Part shown: one piece after another, positions 34,906 through 44,433 of the stretch | Layout: each line of letters opens with the position of its first letter | Numbering within the stretch: position 1 is the stretch's first letter | NCBI RefSeq assembly: GCF_000283655.1 | Contig: NC_016622.1 | Coordinates: forward strand, 2,616,501-2,680,500 | DNA from: Azospirillum lipoferum 4B | GTDB lineage: Bacteria > Pseudomonadota > Alphaproteobacteria > Azospirillales > Azospirillaceae | Length of the DNA stretch: 64,000 nt | Direction of reading: 5' to 3' | Translations under genes and position numbers: made by a program | The notes under the pieces: model-generated | The model's database searches: none | Seen by the model: only the letters and a program-made list of their open reading frames with translations | Told to the model about the DNA's origin: nothing

Positions 34906-36075
34906 TTACGACGCCAGCGCCGCGTCCTTCTCCGCGATGACGGCGGCTATGGCGGCGCGTTCGGCGGCGGTCATGCGCAGGCTGGCGCTCTTCAGCTGGC
35001 CGCAGGCGGCCATGATGTCCTCGCCGCGCGGGGTGCGCACCGGGCTGGCATAGCCGGCATTGTTGACGATGTCGCCGAAGACCTGGATCGCCCGCGCGGT
35101 CGACCGCTCGTAGGGCGCGCCCGGCCATTCGTTGAAGGGGATCAGGTTGATCTTGGCCGGGATGCCTTCCAGCAGCTTCACCAGCGCCCGCGCATCGGCC
35201 GGCGTGTCGTTCACGCCCTTCAGCATCACATATTCGAAGGTGATGCGCCGGGCGTTGGACAGGCCGGGATAATTGCGGCAGGCCTCCATCAAATCCCGCA
35301 GCGGATATTTGCGGTTGATGGGCATGATGAGGTTGCGCAGCTCGTCGGTCACCGCATGCAGGCTGACCGCGAGGTTGACGTTCAGCTCCTCGCCGCAGCG
35401 CTCCATCATCGGCACGACGCCGGAGGTCGACAGGGTGATGCGCCGCTTGGAGATCGAGATGCCGTCGCCGTCCATCACGATCTTCAGCGCCTTGGCGACG
35501 TTGTCGTAATTGAACAGCGGTTCGCCCATGCCCATCATGACGATGTTGGACAGCATGCGCCCGTCGGGCGGCGCCGGCCATTCGCCCAGCATGTCGCGCG
35601 CCAGCATCACCTGCGCGACGATTTCCGCCGAATCCAGGTTGCGGACCAGACGCTGGGTGCCGGTGTGGCAGAAGCGGCAGGTCAGCGTGCAGCCCACCTG
35701 CGAGGAGACGCAGAGCGTGCCGCGATCCTCCTCCGGAATGTGGACGCTCTCCACCTCCTGCCCGTCGGGCATGCGCAGCAGCCACTTGCGGGTGCCGTCC
35801 GCCGACTTCAGGTCCTTCACCACCGTCGGCCGCGCCACGATATAGGCGTCGGCCAGCTTTTCCCGCACCGGCTTGGCCAGCGTGGTCATCTCGGCGAAAT
35901 CGGTGGAACCGCGGTGATAGATCCAGTGCCAGAGCTGGCGTGCCCGGAACTTTTCCAGGCCGACGGCCAGCATCTCGGCTTCCAGCTCTTCGCGGGACAG
36001 GCCGACAAGGTTCTTGCGTCCGTCGGCATCGGTCGCCGGCAGAACGAAGGCGGAGGCATGATTGGAGGCGCTCAT
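34906..36075 (-). CDS. rlmN: 23S rRNA/tRNA adenine-C2 methyltransferase RlmN
   Basis: RlmN is a radical SAM enzyme that methylates A2503 of 23S rRNA and A37 of some tRNAs. The 389-residue product has the CxxxCxxC cluster motif in [11 protein letters not shown] (about 130), the [10 protein letters not shown] motif, and two further functional Cys, including the C-terminal AACGQLKS Cys. The upstream HWIYHRG region is also typical. The ATG at 36075 gives the usual length; an ATG at 36096 is possible. Confidence 0.95.
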   Translation of the reverse strand: MSASNHASAFVLPATDADGRKNLVGLSREELEAEMLAVGLEKFRARQLWHWIYHRGSTDFAEMTTLAKPVREKLADAYIVARPTVVKDLKSADGTRKWLLRMPDGQEVESVHIPEEDRGTLCVSSQVGCTLTCRFCHTGTQRLVRNLDSAEIVAQVMLARDMLGEWPAPPDGRMLSNIVMMGMGEPLFNYDNVAKALKIVMDGDGISISKRRITLSTSGVVPMMERCGEELNVNLAVSLHAVTDELRNLIMPINRKYPLRDLMEACRNYPGLSNARRITFEYVMLKGVNDTPADARALVKLLEGIPAKINLIPFNEWPGAPYERSTARAIQVFGDIVNNAGYASPVRTPRGEDIMAACGQLKSASLRMTAAERAAIAAVIAEKDAALAS

Positions 36076-36152
36076 GGCCCCATTACATAGGGCCATGAGC
36101 GTGCGGAGTCAAAAGACTCGAAGGGAAAAACCCGAGTAAACCGCTGCGGCGA

Positions 36153-36704
36153 TCAGCGCTTCACGCCGCAGGCCTCGTTGATCGCATCGTAGGCCTGCCC
36201 GACGCCGGCCAGGCTGTAGGTGTCGGTGGTCCTGGTGCCGCGGCTGGACACGCCCTTCACCACCATCTGCCTGCCGTCGCGAAGCGCCGCCGTCACCGCG
36301 CGGTCGCTCTCGGCATCGCGGGCCCAGGCGGTCTCGCCGTCGGTGAACAGCTTGAACTCCTTGCCGTCGACCGAGACCTCGGCTTCGCTGCCCTTCTTGA
36401 ACGGATAGCCGACGATGATGCTGACGACGTCCAGGGTCTTTTCCGACGGGCGGTGAGTCACCAGCGCATAGATGTCGCCGCGCTTGGCCTTCGGCTCGGT
36501 CTTCTTGGGCTGGCTGGAGATGTAGCAGACCTTCTGCCCCTTCTCCTCGAACGCGAAGGCGTTCCAATCCTTGAAGGTGCCGAGATGGCGCGGATCGGCG
36601 GCGGCGGCCGGCGCGGCAGTCAGGGCGACGGCGAAGAGGGTGGAGAGGACAGAACCGGCAAAGGCGGCCCCGGCAAATCGGCGGACGGCGTTGGGAAGCA
36701 ACAT
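36153..36704 (-). CDS. IalB-family secreted protein
   Basis: The 183-residue precursor has a signal peptide (about 1-37) and an invasion-associated locus B domain: FKDWNAFAFEEKGQKVCYISSQPKK, then VVSIIVGYPFKKGSEAEVSVDGKEFKLFTDGETAWAR. In Bartonella the founding member affects erythrocyte invasion, but in free-living alphaproteobacteria the role is unknown and pathogenicity is not implied. Two Cys (VCYIS and NEACG) may form a disulfide. ATG at 36704 opens the signal peptide. Confidence 0.85.
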   Translation of the reverse strand: MLLPNAVRRFAGAAFAGSVLSTLFAVALTAAPAAAADPRHLGTFKDWNAFAFEEKGQKVCYISSQPKKTEPKAKRGDIYALVTHRPSEKTLDVVSIIVGYPFKKGSEAEVSVDGKEFKLFTDGETAWARDAESDRAVTAALRDGRQMVVKGVSSRGTRTTDTYSLAGVGQAYDAINEACGVKR

Positions 36705-36937
36705 CGGTCTTGCGTCTGCTCGTTGTTGGTCCGTGGGGTGCGGGGCGGACACTACCCCAAACGGACAGACCATTCCAAGACCGGCGGGTCCGGATTGGCC
36801 CGTTTCTCACAGCCGGCATTGCACGCCGCGTGACATTTCGGCACGCTTGATGACAATGATCGGCCATGAACTTGCCGCTGGCGTAACCCTGGGTTCACGC
36901 TATACCTGCGCCCGGCATGAACGCGACGGGGACTGGC

Positions 36938-37312
36938 ATGGCAAAGCTGCTGGTGGTGGAAGACGATCCGGTCACGCGCAACCTGATCCGCGCGATCCTG
37001 ACCCGCGAGGGCCATGAACTGACCCTGTGCGCCAGCGCTCCGGAAGCCATCGGCATCCTCTATGTGGAAAAGTTCGATCTCGTCCTGACCGACATCATCA
37101 TGCCGGACCATGACGGGTTCGAAGTGATCAAGGCCGCCCGCACCCTGCGGCCGGAGATGCCGGTCGTCATCCTGTCGGCCATCGAGGACAAGGTTCCGTC
37201 CGAATTGACCGCCGCCGCTTTCGCCAGGCTGGGCGTGACGCGCGTCATCTCCAAGCCGGTCAACCCGACCCTTCTCGCGTCCGAGGTGGTGGCGGCCATC
37301 GTTGCGGGTTGA
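36938..37312 (+). CDS. Single-domain response regulator
   Basis: The 124-residue protein is only a receiver domain (CheY-like). The phosphorylation site is Asp52 in LVLTDIIMPDHDG, with acidic EDD at 8-10 and Lys in ISKPVNP (about 110). It has no output domain, so it probably acts by protein binding. The ATG at 36938 has a GACGGGGAC stretch upstream; an earlier ATG at 36917 would add seven residues. It may pair with the adjacent HD-GYP protein, 178 bp downstream. Confidence 0.9.
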   Translation: MAKLLVVEDDPVTRNLIRAILTREGHELTLCASAPEAIGILYVEKFDLVLTDIIMPDHDGFEVIKAARTLRPEMPVVILSAIEDKVPSELTAAAFARLGVTRVISKPVNPTLLASEVVAAIVAG

Positions 37313-37490
37313 GGGCTGAGGTTTCCGGCCGACATTTCCGGTCGGGCGGTACGTCACGGCGCCGCAGGCGTGGTTCCATCGTCGCAGGCGCGGATATCGC
37401 CGGCCGACCTTTCGTCATCGGTTGAATGAATGGTCATATGGGATTACTTTGGCGGACGCGCAGCACGCACGCGCAACCGCTGAGAATGCC

Positions 37491-39131
37491 ATGCTCCACG
37501 ACGATGCACGGCCGGAGACGGCCGGTCCGGTCGCCAAGCCGCCCTTCAAGATCCTGGTCGTCGATCCCGATCCGTCGCTGCTGGCGACATCGCGGGCGGC
37601 GCTGGACGGGCTGTCCATCGAAGGCGCCGGCGTCGCGCTGGTGGGTGCCGCCTCCGCCGCCGAAGCGCGCAACGCGCTGCAGCAGCATCCCGACACCGCC
37701 CTGATCCTGCTGGAGATCGCGCTGGAAAGCGAACGGGCCGGGCTGGATCTGGTGACCCACCTGCGCCGCGAGCTCGGCAACCAGCGCACCCGTATCCTGG
37801 TCTGCGCCGGCGACGCCGGGATGCCGGCGGAGGACGAGACAATCGCCGCCAACGATGTCGGCGACTGGCGGGTGAAGGCGGAGCTGACGCCGCGAGCGCT
37901 CCGTGCCGCCGTGGCCGGACAGCTGCGCACCTTCGCCAGCCTCCAGGCGCTGGCCGCCGGGCGCAAGGGGCTGGCCCGCATGCTGGTCGCCACCACCGGC
38001 CTCCTGGAGATGCGCACGCCCGACGTGCTGTTCCCCAACATCCTGCCGCGCGTGGTCGGGCTTCTCGGCATCGGCCACCATGCGCTTTTGTGCATCCAGG
38101 GCGACACGCTGCCGCGCGACCGCAAGATCCGCGTGCGCGCCTCCACCGGCCGCTTCGCCAAATGGAAGGACGTCGAGGTGTCGGCGCTCGGCGAACCGCG
38201 GGTGGAGGCTGCGCTGGAGCGGCTGTCGCCCAGCAGCGAAACCATCATCGAGCCGGATTTCTGCGCGCTTCGCCTGCGTGCCAACGGCGGCATCACCGGC
38301 ATGATCTATGTCGAGGGCCGCAACGACGGCACCGCCCGCGAATGGCAGCTGCTGGAGCTGTTCCGCAACAAATGCTCCATCGCCTTCGAGAACGCCCTGC
38401 TGATCGAGGAGCTGAACACCTCGCAGAAGGCCACCGTCCTGGCGATGGGGGCGCTCGCCGAATACAAGGACAACGCCGCCAGCGGCCACCTGCAGCGCAT
38501 CGAGAGGCTGGTGGGGTCCATCGCCCGCGAGCTGCACCAGCGCGGCAAGTTCGGTGACGAGCTGGACGCCGATTTCGTCGAGAAGGTCGGGCTGGCCGCC
38601 CTGCTGCACGATGTCGGCATGCTGAGCGTGTCCGACGAGACGCTGGGCATGCCGGGCGAGTTGACCGGCATCGACATGCAGATGATCCAGCGCCACACCG
38701 AGATCGGCCACCGCATCCTGGCCGAGGCGGCGGTGCCGCTGCGCGGGCGCTCGCTGCTGTCCATCGCGGCGGAGATAGCGCGCTATCACCATGAACGCTA
38801 TGACGGGTCGGGCTATCTGGAAGGGCTGAAGGGCAACGCCATTCCCATCGGCGCCCGCATCATGGCGGTGGCCGACGTGTTCGACGCGCTGATCACCAGC
38901 CGCCAGTACCGCAGCGCCTGGGCGGTGGAGGACGCGATCTCCTGGATCGTCGAACGGGCCGGGCGCGACTTCGACCCCGACGTGGTCGACGCCTTCGTCC
39001 ATGTCATCCGCCGCTTCCAGACCGACGATCCCGGCTGGTTCCCCAAGGCCGGCGGCGGCCACGGCATGCTGGGCGGCGCCATCGGCCGCAAGCTGCGCGC
39101 CCTCTTCGGCCGCCGGGCGGAGGCGATGTAG
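37491..39131 (+). CDS. Receiver-DUF3369-HD-GYP protein, probable cyclic-di-GMP phosphodiesterase
   Basis: The 546-residue protein has a receiver-like domain (about 18-140), a DUF3369 middle domain and an HD-GYP domain (about 310-500). In the receiver the Asp that is normally phosphorylated (ILLDVVMET in relatives) is Glu75 (LILLEIALES), so phosphate control is probably lost. The HD motif is HDVGML; the GYP motif reads GSGYL rather than GYP, with HHERYDGSGY and ARIMAVADVFDAL intact, so activity is possible but non-canonical. The start is uncertain; a TTG at 37422 would add 23 residues. It would break cyclic-di-GMP to pGpG or GMP. Confidence 0.87.
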   Translation: MLHDDARPETAGPVAKPPFKILVVDPDPSLLATSRAALDGLSIEGAGVALVGAASAAEARNALQQHPDTALILLEIALESERAGLDLVTHLRRELGNQRTRILVCAGDAGMPAEDETIAANDVGDWRVKAELTPRALRAAVAGQLRTFASLQALAAGRKGLARMLVATTGLLEMRTPDVLFPNILPRVVGLLGIGHHALLCIQGDTLPRDRKIRVRASTGRFAKWKDVEVSALGEPRVEAALERLSPSSETIIEPDFCALRLRANGGITGMIYVEGRNDGTAREWQLLELFRNKCSIAFENALLIEELNTSQKATVLAMGALAEYKDNAASGHLQRIERLVGSIARELHQRGKFGDELDADFVEKVGLAALLHDVGMLSVSDETLGMPGELTGIDMQMIQRHTEIGHRILAEAAVPLRGRSLLSIAAEIARYHHERYDGSGYLEGLKGNAIPIGARIMAVADVFDALITSRQYRSAWAVEDAISWIVERAGRDFDPDVVDAFVHVIRRFQTDDPGWFPKAGGGHGMLGGAIGRKLRALFGRRAEAM

Positions 39132-39253
39132 GCGGCCCTGGGGAGGGCGCATCGCTTTTGGCAGGTTCTTCACGCCCATCGGCATCCGCGCCACTCTCCA
39201 CCCGCCGCGTCCCCCGCTATCCTCATGGCGCATCCCACACCGGAGACCACGCC

Positions 39254-39502
39254 ATGCTGGACCTGCGCCCCAACTGCGAATGCTGCGACCGCGACCTGCC
39301 GCCCGCGGCGGAGAACGCCTATATCTGTTCCTTCGAATGCACCTTCTGCGCGGATTGCCGCGCCCGGCTGCCGGGGCAGCGCTGCCCGAACTGCGGGGGC
39401 GAGCTGGTGCGGCGGCCGATCCGTCCGGCAGCCAAGCTGGCGGCCAACCCGCCCTCGGCCACCCGCATCGTGAAGCCGGACGGCTGCGCCGCACTTTTCT
39501 GA
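39254..39502 (+). CDS. DUF1272 zinc-ribbon-like protein
   Basis: The 82-residue protein matches DUF1272: MLDLRPNCECCDRDLPP, then YICSFECTFCADC and RCPNCGGELVRRP. Eight or more Cys in CxxC-type pairs point to bound metal. The function is unknown; it is a small soluble protein. The ATG is at 39254 without a strong ribosome site. Confidence 0.85.
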   Translation: MLDLRPNCECCDRDLPPAAENAYICSFECTFCADCRARLPGQRCPNCGGELVRRPIRPAAKLAANPPSATRIVKPDGCAALF

Positions 39503-39611
39503 AGTCAGCCGAATTGCCAGCGCTGTCGCTGGCGTTCGCCGCGCAAATCGGCCAGACTGTGCCATCGCTCCCGGGGAAACGCCCCGTGCAGAGCGCAGGG
39601 ACCGTCACCGC

Positions 39612-40262
39612 ATGCTTACGCTCTACAGCTTCCCCACGCCCAACGGACGCAAGGCCTCCATCCTGCTGGAGGAGCTGGGGCTGACCTACGCCGTCCACCG
39701 CGTCGATCTGGCCGCCGGCGAGAACAAGCGGCCCGATTTCCTGGCGATCAGCCCGATCACCAAGATCCCCGCCCTGGTGGAGGTTCTGCCGGGCGGCCGG
39801 GTGCGACGCCTGTTCGGTTCCGGCGCCATCCTGCTGCATTTCGCCGAGCGCACCGGCCGCCTGCTGCCCGAGGACGAGGACGAGCGGGCGGAGGCGATGA
39901 GCTGGTTCATGCTGGGCGTCAGCGACCTCGGCCCGACCGCCATCGACATGCAGCGCTTCGCCGCCCGCGCCCCCGACCGCATCCCCCACGCCATCGACCT
40001 CTACAAGGGCGAGCTGATGCGCTGCTATTCGGCGCTGGAGGACCGGCTGGGCGCCGCGGAGCACCTGGGCGGCACCACCTATTCCATCGCCGACATCGCC
40101 TGCTTCCCTTTCATCGCCGCCGCGGCGGTGGCGGGCGGCGGGCTGCTCGACCGCTTCCCCCACCTGAAGCGCTGGCACGATGCCATGGCCGAGCGGCCGG
40201 CGGTGCGGCGCGGCATGGCCGTTCCCGACATGGCCGTTCCCGATACGGCGGCTCCCGGTTAG
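39612..40262 (+). CDS. Glutathione S-transferase family protein
   Basis: The 216-residue cytosolic protein begins with a thioredoxin-fold domain (MLTLYSFPTPNGRKASILLEELGLTY) including the cis-Pro (KIPALVE) and Ser (GSGAILLHFAERTG) positions that bind glutathione. A helical C-terminal domain follows. It resembles YghU- or Gst-type enzymes. The last 15 residues carry a small duplication (MAVPDMAVPDTAAP), which seems a recent addition. The substrate is unknown. Confidence 0.85.
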   Translation: MLTLYSFPTPNGRKASILLEELGLTYAVHRVDLAAGENKRPDFLAISPITKIPALVEVLPGGRVRRLFGSGAILLHFAERTGRLLPEDEDERAEAMSWFMLGVSDLGPTAIDMQRFAARAPDRIPHAIDLYKGELMRCYSALEDRLGAAEHLGGTTYSIADIACFPFIAAAAVAGGGLLDRFPHLKRWHDAMAERPAVRRGMAVPDMAVPDTAAPG

Positions 40263-40337
40263 CCATTCCGTTTCCGTAACGACAATTGCACCACCTTCCC
40301 AGAACGGCATCCGGCCGTTCCAACCAGTGTTAGAGAC

Positions 40338-41519
40338 ATGCCGATCAACAACCGCATCGCCGCTTTCCAGGACGACATGACCGCGTGGCGGCGCGACATC
40401 CACGCCCACCCGGAACTCGGGTTCGAGGAAAAGCGCACCTCCGACATCGTCGCCGCGAAGCTGGCGGAGTTCGGCATCGCGGTGCATCGCGGCCTGGGCG
40501 GGACCGGCGTGGTCGGCACGCTGAAGGGGCTGGGCACCGGCAGCGGCCGGGCCATCGGCCTGCGCGCCGACATGGACGCGCTGCCGATGCCGGAAGCCAA
40601 CGACTTCGACCATGCCTCGCGCCATGCCGGCAAGATGCATGCCTGCGGCCATGACGGCCACACCGCCATGCTGCTGGGCGCCGCCCGCTATCTGGCAGAG
40701 ACGCGGAACTTCGACGGCACCGTCCACTTCATCTTCCAGCCGGCCGAGGAAGGGCTGGGCGGCGCGAAGCGGATGATCGACGACGGCCTGTTCCGGCAGT
40801 TCGACTGCGAGCAGGTCTATGGCCTGCACAACTGGCCGGAGCTGCCGGCCGGCCAGATCGCCGTCCATCCCGGCCCGGTGATGGCGGCGGCCAACCAGTT
40901 CGAGATCCATGTGACCGGCCACGGCGCGCATGCCGCCATGCCCCATCGCGGCATCGACCCGGTGCTGGTGTCCGCCCACATCATCACCGCGGCGCAGAGC
41001 CTGGTCAGCCGCGGCACCAACCCGGCCGACAGCGCGGTGGTGTCGATCACGGTGGTGGAGGCCGGAACCGCGGCCAACGTCATCCCCGACGGCGCGCGGA
41101 TGCTCGGCACCATGCGCACCTTCACCGAAGAGAACCACCGCCGCATCCAGGAACAGTTCGCCCGCCTCGTCTCCAGCATCGCCGAGGGGCTGGGCGCCAA
41201 GGCCGAGCTGCGCTTCCGCCCCGGCTATCCCGCCACGGTGAACAGCGAGCCGGAGGCGCGAGTCGCGGCGGCGGCGGCGGCCAGGGTGGTGGGCGAGGAG
41301 AATGTCGTCTGGGCCCCCGCCCCGACCATGGCGGCGGAAGACTTCGGCTATATGCTGAAGGAGCGGCCGGGCGCCTACATCTGGCTCGGCCATGGCGGCC
41401 ACAGCGGTCCGTCCTGCCGCCTGCACAACCCGCATTACGATTTCAACGACGCGATCCTGACCACCGGCGCCGGCTATTGGGCCTCGCTGGTCGAGACGAT
41501 CCTGCCGCGGAGCGCCTGA
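40338..41519 (+). CDS. M20 family metal-dependent amidohydrolase (hippurate-hydrolase-like)
   Basis: The 393-residue enzyme has the hallmarks of the M20D amidohydrolases that release amino acids from N-acyl derivatives: WRRDIHAHPELGFEE (about 17-31), RADMDALP, the metal motif MHACGHDGHTAMLLGAA, PAEEGLGGAKRMI, and C-terminal GHGGHSGPSC. Hippurate, IAA-amino acid or N-acetyl amino acid are possible substrates. It is soluble. It overlaps no neighbour and lies 7 bp ahead of a lipoprotein gene. Confidence 0.9.
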   Translation: MPINNRIAAFQDDMTAWRRDIHAHPELGFEEKRTSDIVAAKLAEFGIAVHRGLGGTGVVGTLKGLGTGSGRAIGLRADMDALPMPEANDFDHASRHAGKMHACGHDGHTAMLLGAARYLAETRNFDGTVHFIFQPAEEGLGGAKRMIDDGLFRQFDCEQVYGLHNWPELPAGQIAVHPGPVMAAANQFEIHVTGHGAHAAMPHRGIDPVLVSAHIITAAQSLVSRGTNPADSAVVSITVVEAGTAANVIPDGARMLGTMRTFTEENHRRIQEQFARLVSSIAEGLGAKAELRFRPGYPATVNSEPEARVAAAAAARVVGEENVVWAPAPTMAAEDFGYMLKERPGAYIWLGHGGHSGPSCRLHNPHYDFNDAILTTGAGYWASLVETILPRSA

Positions 41520-41526
41520 CCGTCCC

Positions 41527-41994
41527 ATGAAGCTGCCGTCCCGTCTCCGCCTGATCCCGCTGGTTTTCGCCCCCATCCTGCTGCTGGCCGGCTGCCAGAC
41601 CGGCACCGACCGCGCCGGGGGCAACCTGCTGCCGGCCCAGGCCGAGGCCGGCACCGTCTGGCAGGGCAACCACAGCAGCGCCGCCGAACGCGCCTATGTG
41701 GTCGCCCGCGACGGCGCCGAATGGACGGCGCTGTGGGCACGGGTCGGCGAACCGGCCCCGACCTCCCTGCCCGGCGGCCGGATGGCGGTTGCGGTGTTCC
41801 TCGGCCCCCGCGACACGGCGGGTTACGGCGTCAGCATCGACAGCGTGCAGCAGAAGGGCGCCGATCTGGTCGTCGGCTACCGCGAGACGGTTCCCGGCCC
41901 GGCCCAGGCAGTGGCGCAGAGCCGCACCAGCCCCTACGCCATCCGCCTGCTGCCCAGCGCGGCGGGAACGCCGAAGTTCGTGCGGGGGAAGTGA
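41527..41994 (+). CDS. PrcB-like lipoprotein
   Basis: The 155-residue product has a lipoprotein signal with the lipobox LLLAGC (Cys at about 23). The body matches the PrcB C-terminal domain pattern: WTALWARVG, then MAVAVFLGPRDTAGYGVSI, LVVGYRETVPGPAQAVAQ and SPYAIRLLP. In spirochetes the founding protein supports a protease complex; here the role is unknown. It would be anchored in the envelope. It follows the M20 gene by 7 bp and may be co-transcribed. Confidence 0.8.
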   Translation: MKLPSRLRLIPLVFAPILLLAGCQTGTDRAGGNLLPAQAEAGTVWQGNHSSAAERAYVVARDGAEWTALWARVGEPAPTSLPGGRMAVAVFLGPRDTAGYGVSIDSVQQKGADLVVGYRETVPGPAQAVAQSRTSPYAIRLLPSAAGTPKFVRGK

Positions 41995-42014
41995 GGTTCG
42001 GGGTAAGGCGTATT

Positions 42015-42136
42015 GCCCCCTCCCCATCCCTCCCCCTCTTCGAGGGAGAGGGGGTAGGACGCTTGCGGGAGTTCTAAGCAAAAGGCAGCGGCAGTCCCCT
42101 CTCCCACCGAAGGTGGGGGAGGGTTAGGGAGGGGGC
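42015..42136. repeat. Dispersed palindromic repeat, type I, copy B
   Basis: Matches copy A (28161-28270) over its first 45 and last 48 bases, but its middle is longer and different. Complementary outer arms would form one large stem. It sits between convergent genes. Confidence 0.85.
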
Positions 42137-42152
42137 ACCGCCAAACCACCCC

Positions 42153-43898
42153 TCACCGCGGCATCTGCCAAGGCAACTCCCCACCCACCAGCTTGCCCGC
42201 CACGTCCGGCGGCAGCGGGCGGGCGAAGTGATAGCCCTGGCCGTAGTCGCAGGCCAGCGCCCGCAGCAGATTGGCGTCGGCGCTGGTCTCGATGCCCTCG
42301 GCGATGACGTCGAAGCCCAGCAGGCGCGCCAGATCCATGATGATGCGGACGATGGCGCGGTTTTCCTCCGACTGGTGCATGGCCGAGACGAAGGAACGGT
42401 CGACCTTCAGGCTGTCGATGGGCAGCTTGTGCAGGTAGGACAGCGACGAATAGCCGGTGCCGAAATCGTCGATCGACAGCTTGATGCCCAGCGCCCGCAG
42501 GTCGCGCAGCAGGCGGATCGACTGCTCGGCCTTGTCCATGACGGCGCTTTCCGTCAGCTCCAGCTTGATCCAGGACGGCTCCACCCCGGTCTCGCGCAGC
42601 ACCTCGCGCACGACCTGGACGAAGTTGGGATCGGACAGCTGGTGGGTGGACAGGTTGACGCTCATGAACAGCGGGGCGGAGCCCGGTTCGCGCCGGTCCT
42701 GCCACTCCGCGATCTGCAGACAGGCCTGCCGCAGCACCCAGGTGCCGAGCGACACCACAAGGCCGGTGCTCTCGGCGATGGGGATGAAGATGCCGGGCGG
42801 GATGTTGCCGCGTTCGGGATGGTTCCAGCGCATCAGCGCCTCGAACCCGGCAAGCCCGCCGGTCACCATCTCCACGATGGGCTGATAGGCCACCCACAGG
42901 TCGCTGCCGCTGGCCAGCGCGCCGCGCAGGTCATGCTCCAGCCGCACCTGTTCGACCACATGGGAATGCATCGCCGGATCGAACCAGGCCTGCCGGCCGC
43001 CGCCCTGTTCGCGGGCGCGGGCGGTGGCGATCTCGGCGTCGCGCAGCACGTCCTCCGGCCGCTCGTGGCCGGGCTGGGCCTCCACCACGCCGATGCTGGC
43101 CGACAGGAACACCGTACCGCCGGAGCTGGAGCGGGCGGAGCGCACCACCGCCGCCAGCTCGTCGATGGCGGCCTCCAGCGCCGGCCGGTCGCAGGTGCCG
43201 CCGGCCAGCATCGCGAAGGCATGGTCGCTGACCCGCGCGATCAGGTCGAAGGCGGCGGCCTGCGCCCCCATCCGCTGCGCCAGATCGTCCAGCAGCTCGT
43301 TGGCGAAGCCCTGGCCCATGCTGCTGCGGATTTCGGCGAATCGGTCGATGTCGAGGATGACCAGCGTGAACGGCTCGCCCATGTTGCCGTAGTCCGCCAT
43401 GTGCTTCAGCAGCATCAGGCGGTTGGCCAGCCCGGTCACGGGATCGTAATAGGCGAGGCGGAACAGGTCGTCCTGCACCTGCCGGCGTTCGGTCATGTCC
43501 TGCAGGATGACGAAATAGCCGGTTATGGCGCCGTCTTCCGACCGGTGCGGGGCGTGCAGCCGCGTCACGTAGCGCTGCTGCCCGTCGGCCTGGGTGACCC
43601 ACCCCTCCGTCTGCACCGTCTCGCCCGACAGCGCCCGTTCGGCCAGCGCCTTGGTGCTGCGTTGCAGTTCCGGTCCCAGATGCTGACCGATGGTGGTGCC
43701 GACCGCCTTGTCCAGGCTGGTCCCCATCATCTCCAGATAGGCACGATTGGCGTAGATGTGCCGCCGCTGCGGATCCATCAGCGCCACCCTCACGGTCATG
43801 GCGTCGAGAATCTGACGCAGGGCGTCAAGCCCCGGCGCACCGGAGGCGGCACCCGACAGAGCGTCGGCCAGCGCGGAGATTCGGGGATCTGGACTCAT
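42153..43898 (-). CDS. PAS-GGDEF-EAL cyclic-di-GMP protein
   Basis: A 581-residue soluble protein: an N-terminal PAS domain (about 20-140, ending in the GYFVILQDMTERRQ segment), a GGDEF domain (about 155-300) and an EAL domain (about 315-570). The cyclase motif reads VSDHAF in place of GGDEF, so it is probably inactive as a cyclase. EAL is canonical: FEALMRWNHP, VNLSTHQL, ELTES, DDFGTGYSSLSYL and EGIET, so a phosphodiesterase is likely. With the 21238-23607 protein this makes two EAL proteins with degraded GGDEF parts. No membrane segment is visible. The start is ATG at 43898. Confidence 0.9.
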   Translation of the reverse strand: MSPDPRISALADALSGAASGAPGLDALRQILDAMTVRVALMDPQRRHIYANRAYLEMMGTSLDKAVGTTIGQHLGPELQRSTKALAERALSGETVQTEGWVTQADGQQRYVTRLHAPHRSEDGAITGYFVILQDMTERRQVQDDLFRLAYYDPVTGLANRLMLLKHMADYGNMGEPFTLVILDIDRFAEIRSSMGQGFANELLDDLAQRMGAQAAAFDLIARVSDHAFAMLAGGTCDRPALEAAIDELAAVVRSARSSSGGTVFLSASIGVVEAQPGHERPEDVLRDAEIATARAREQGGGRQAWFDPAMHSHVVEQVRLEHDLRGALASGSDLWVAYQPIVEMVTGGLAGFEALMRWNHPERGNIPPGIFIPIAESTGLVVSLGTWVLRQACLQIAEWQDRREPGSAPLFMSVNLSTHQLSDPNFVQVVREVLRETGVEPSWIKLELTESAVMDKAEQSIRLLRDLRALGIKLSIDDFGTGYSSLSYLHKLPIDSLKVDRSFVSAMHQSEENRAIVRIIMDLARLLGFDVIAEGIETSADANLLRALACDYGQGYHFARPLPPDVAGKLVGGELPWQMPR

Positions 43899-44433
43899 GG
43901 CGAGGTAAGAGCGGGGTACTCATCAGGAAAACGATACCCAACACTTACGCGAAGTGTCACCCGCCCGTCAAAACCAAAGGCACCCGGTCGCAGCAGAGCT
44001 TGGAGGTTTCTACAGCCGGTGCGACGAAGACACAGCCGCATATTATAGTATTCACTCAAGCCGGGGTTGCAAACTGAATCGAACCTCAATCCCGGCTTTT
44101 TGTGTCGTCCGGCACCTTCGTTCGGGGAAGATCGATATTTCGGCTGCACTCCTTGCCACACTCCTTGCGGCCTGGGATTGTATCCTTGCGCAGCCATCCG
44201 CTCCGGAGTCGTTTGTGTGCACTGCAGGAACGCGAACAGGGCATGGCTGTGCCCTGTAAAGGAAAGACATCGGCAACCGCCAGCGGTTCTATACTGCCAA
44301 GGCAAGTGGGGCCAACGCGTGCGGGCCACCGCAAGTGAGGTTACCGCCGCCCGGCACCGCCCCGCCCGTGCATCGCCCCCGTCTCGATTGGCGATGACGG
44401 CAACGGTCACAATCAATGGGCAGGAATCACGCC
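43899..44433. other. Long gap upstream of divergent genes
   Basis: No gene is supported; the one 101-residue plus-strand frame has poor composition. A perfect minus-strand -10 box TATAAT at 44047-44042 may drive the PAS-GGDEF-EAL gene, with a weak TTGCAA 19 bases upstream. A terminator-like hairpin is at 44058-44098. The region 43980-44260 is AT-richer than average. Confidence 0.5.
44058..44098 (+). terminator. Terminator-like hairpin, possibly of a small RNA
   Basis: AAGCCGGGGTTG (44058-44069) pairs with CAATCCCGGCTT (44087-44098) through one G-T pair, and TTT follows. On the plus strand it is a good rho-independent terminator, but no gene lies upstream of it in that direction. It might end a short non-coding transcript or antisense transcription. 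Confidence 0.4.

Noticed and set aside
37434-41669. A 1,411-codon minus-strand open frame
   Set aside because: It lies antisense to the HD-GYP, GST and M20 genes, has no family match, and has the amino acid bias of reverse-strand frames in GC-rich genes.
44050-44130. tRNA-like GGTTCGATTC sequence on the minus strand
   Set aside because: No acceptor stem, anticodon arm or D arm can be formed around it.
43954-44259. Open frame of 101 codons in the gap
   Set aside because: No ribosome site, odd composition and an internal terminator-like hairpin.
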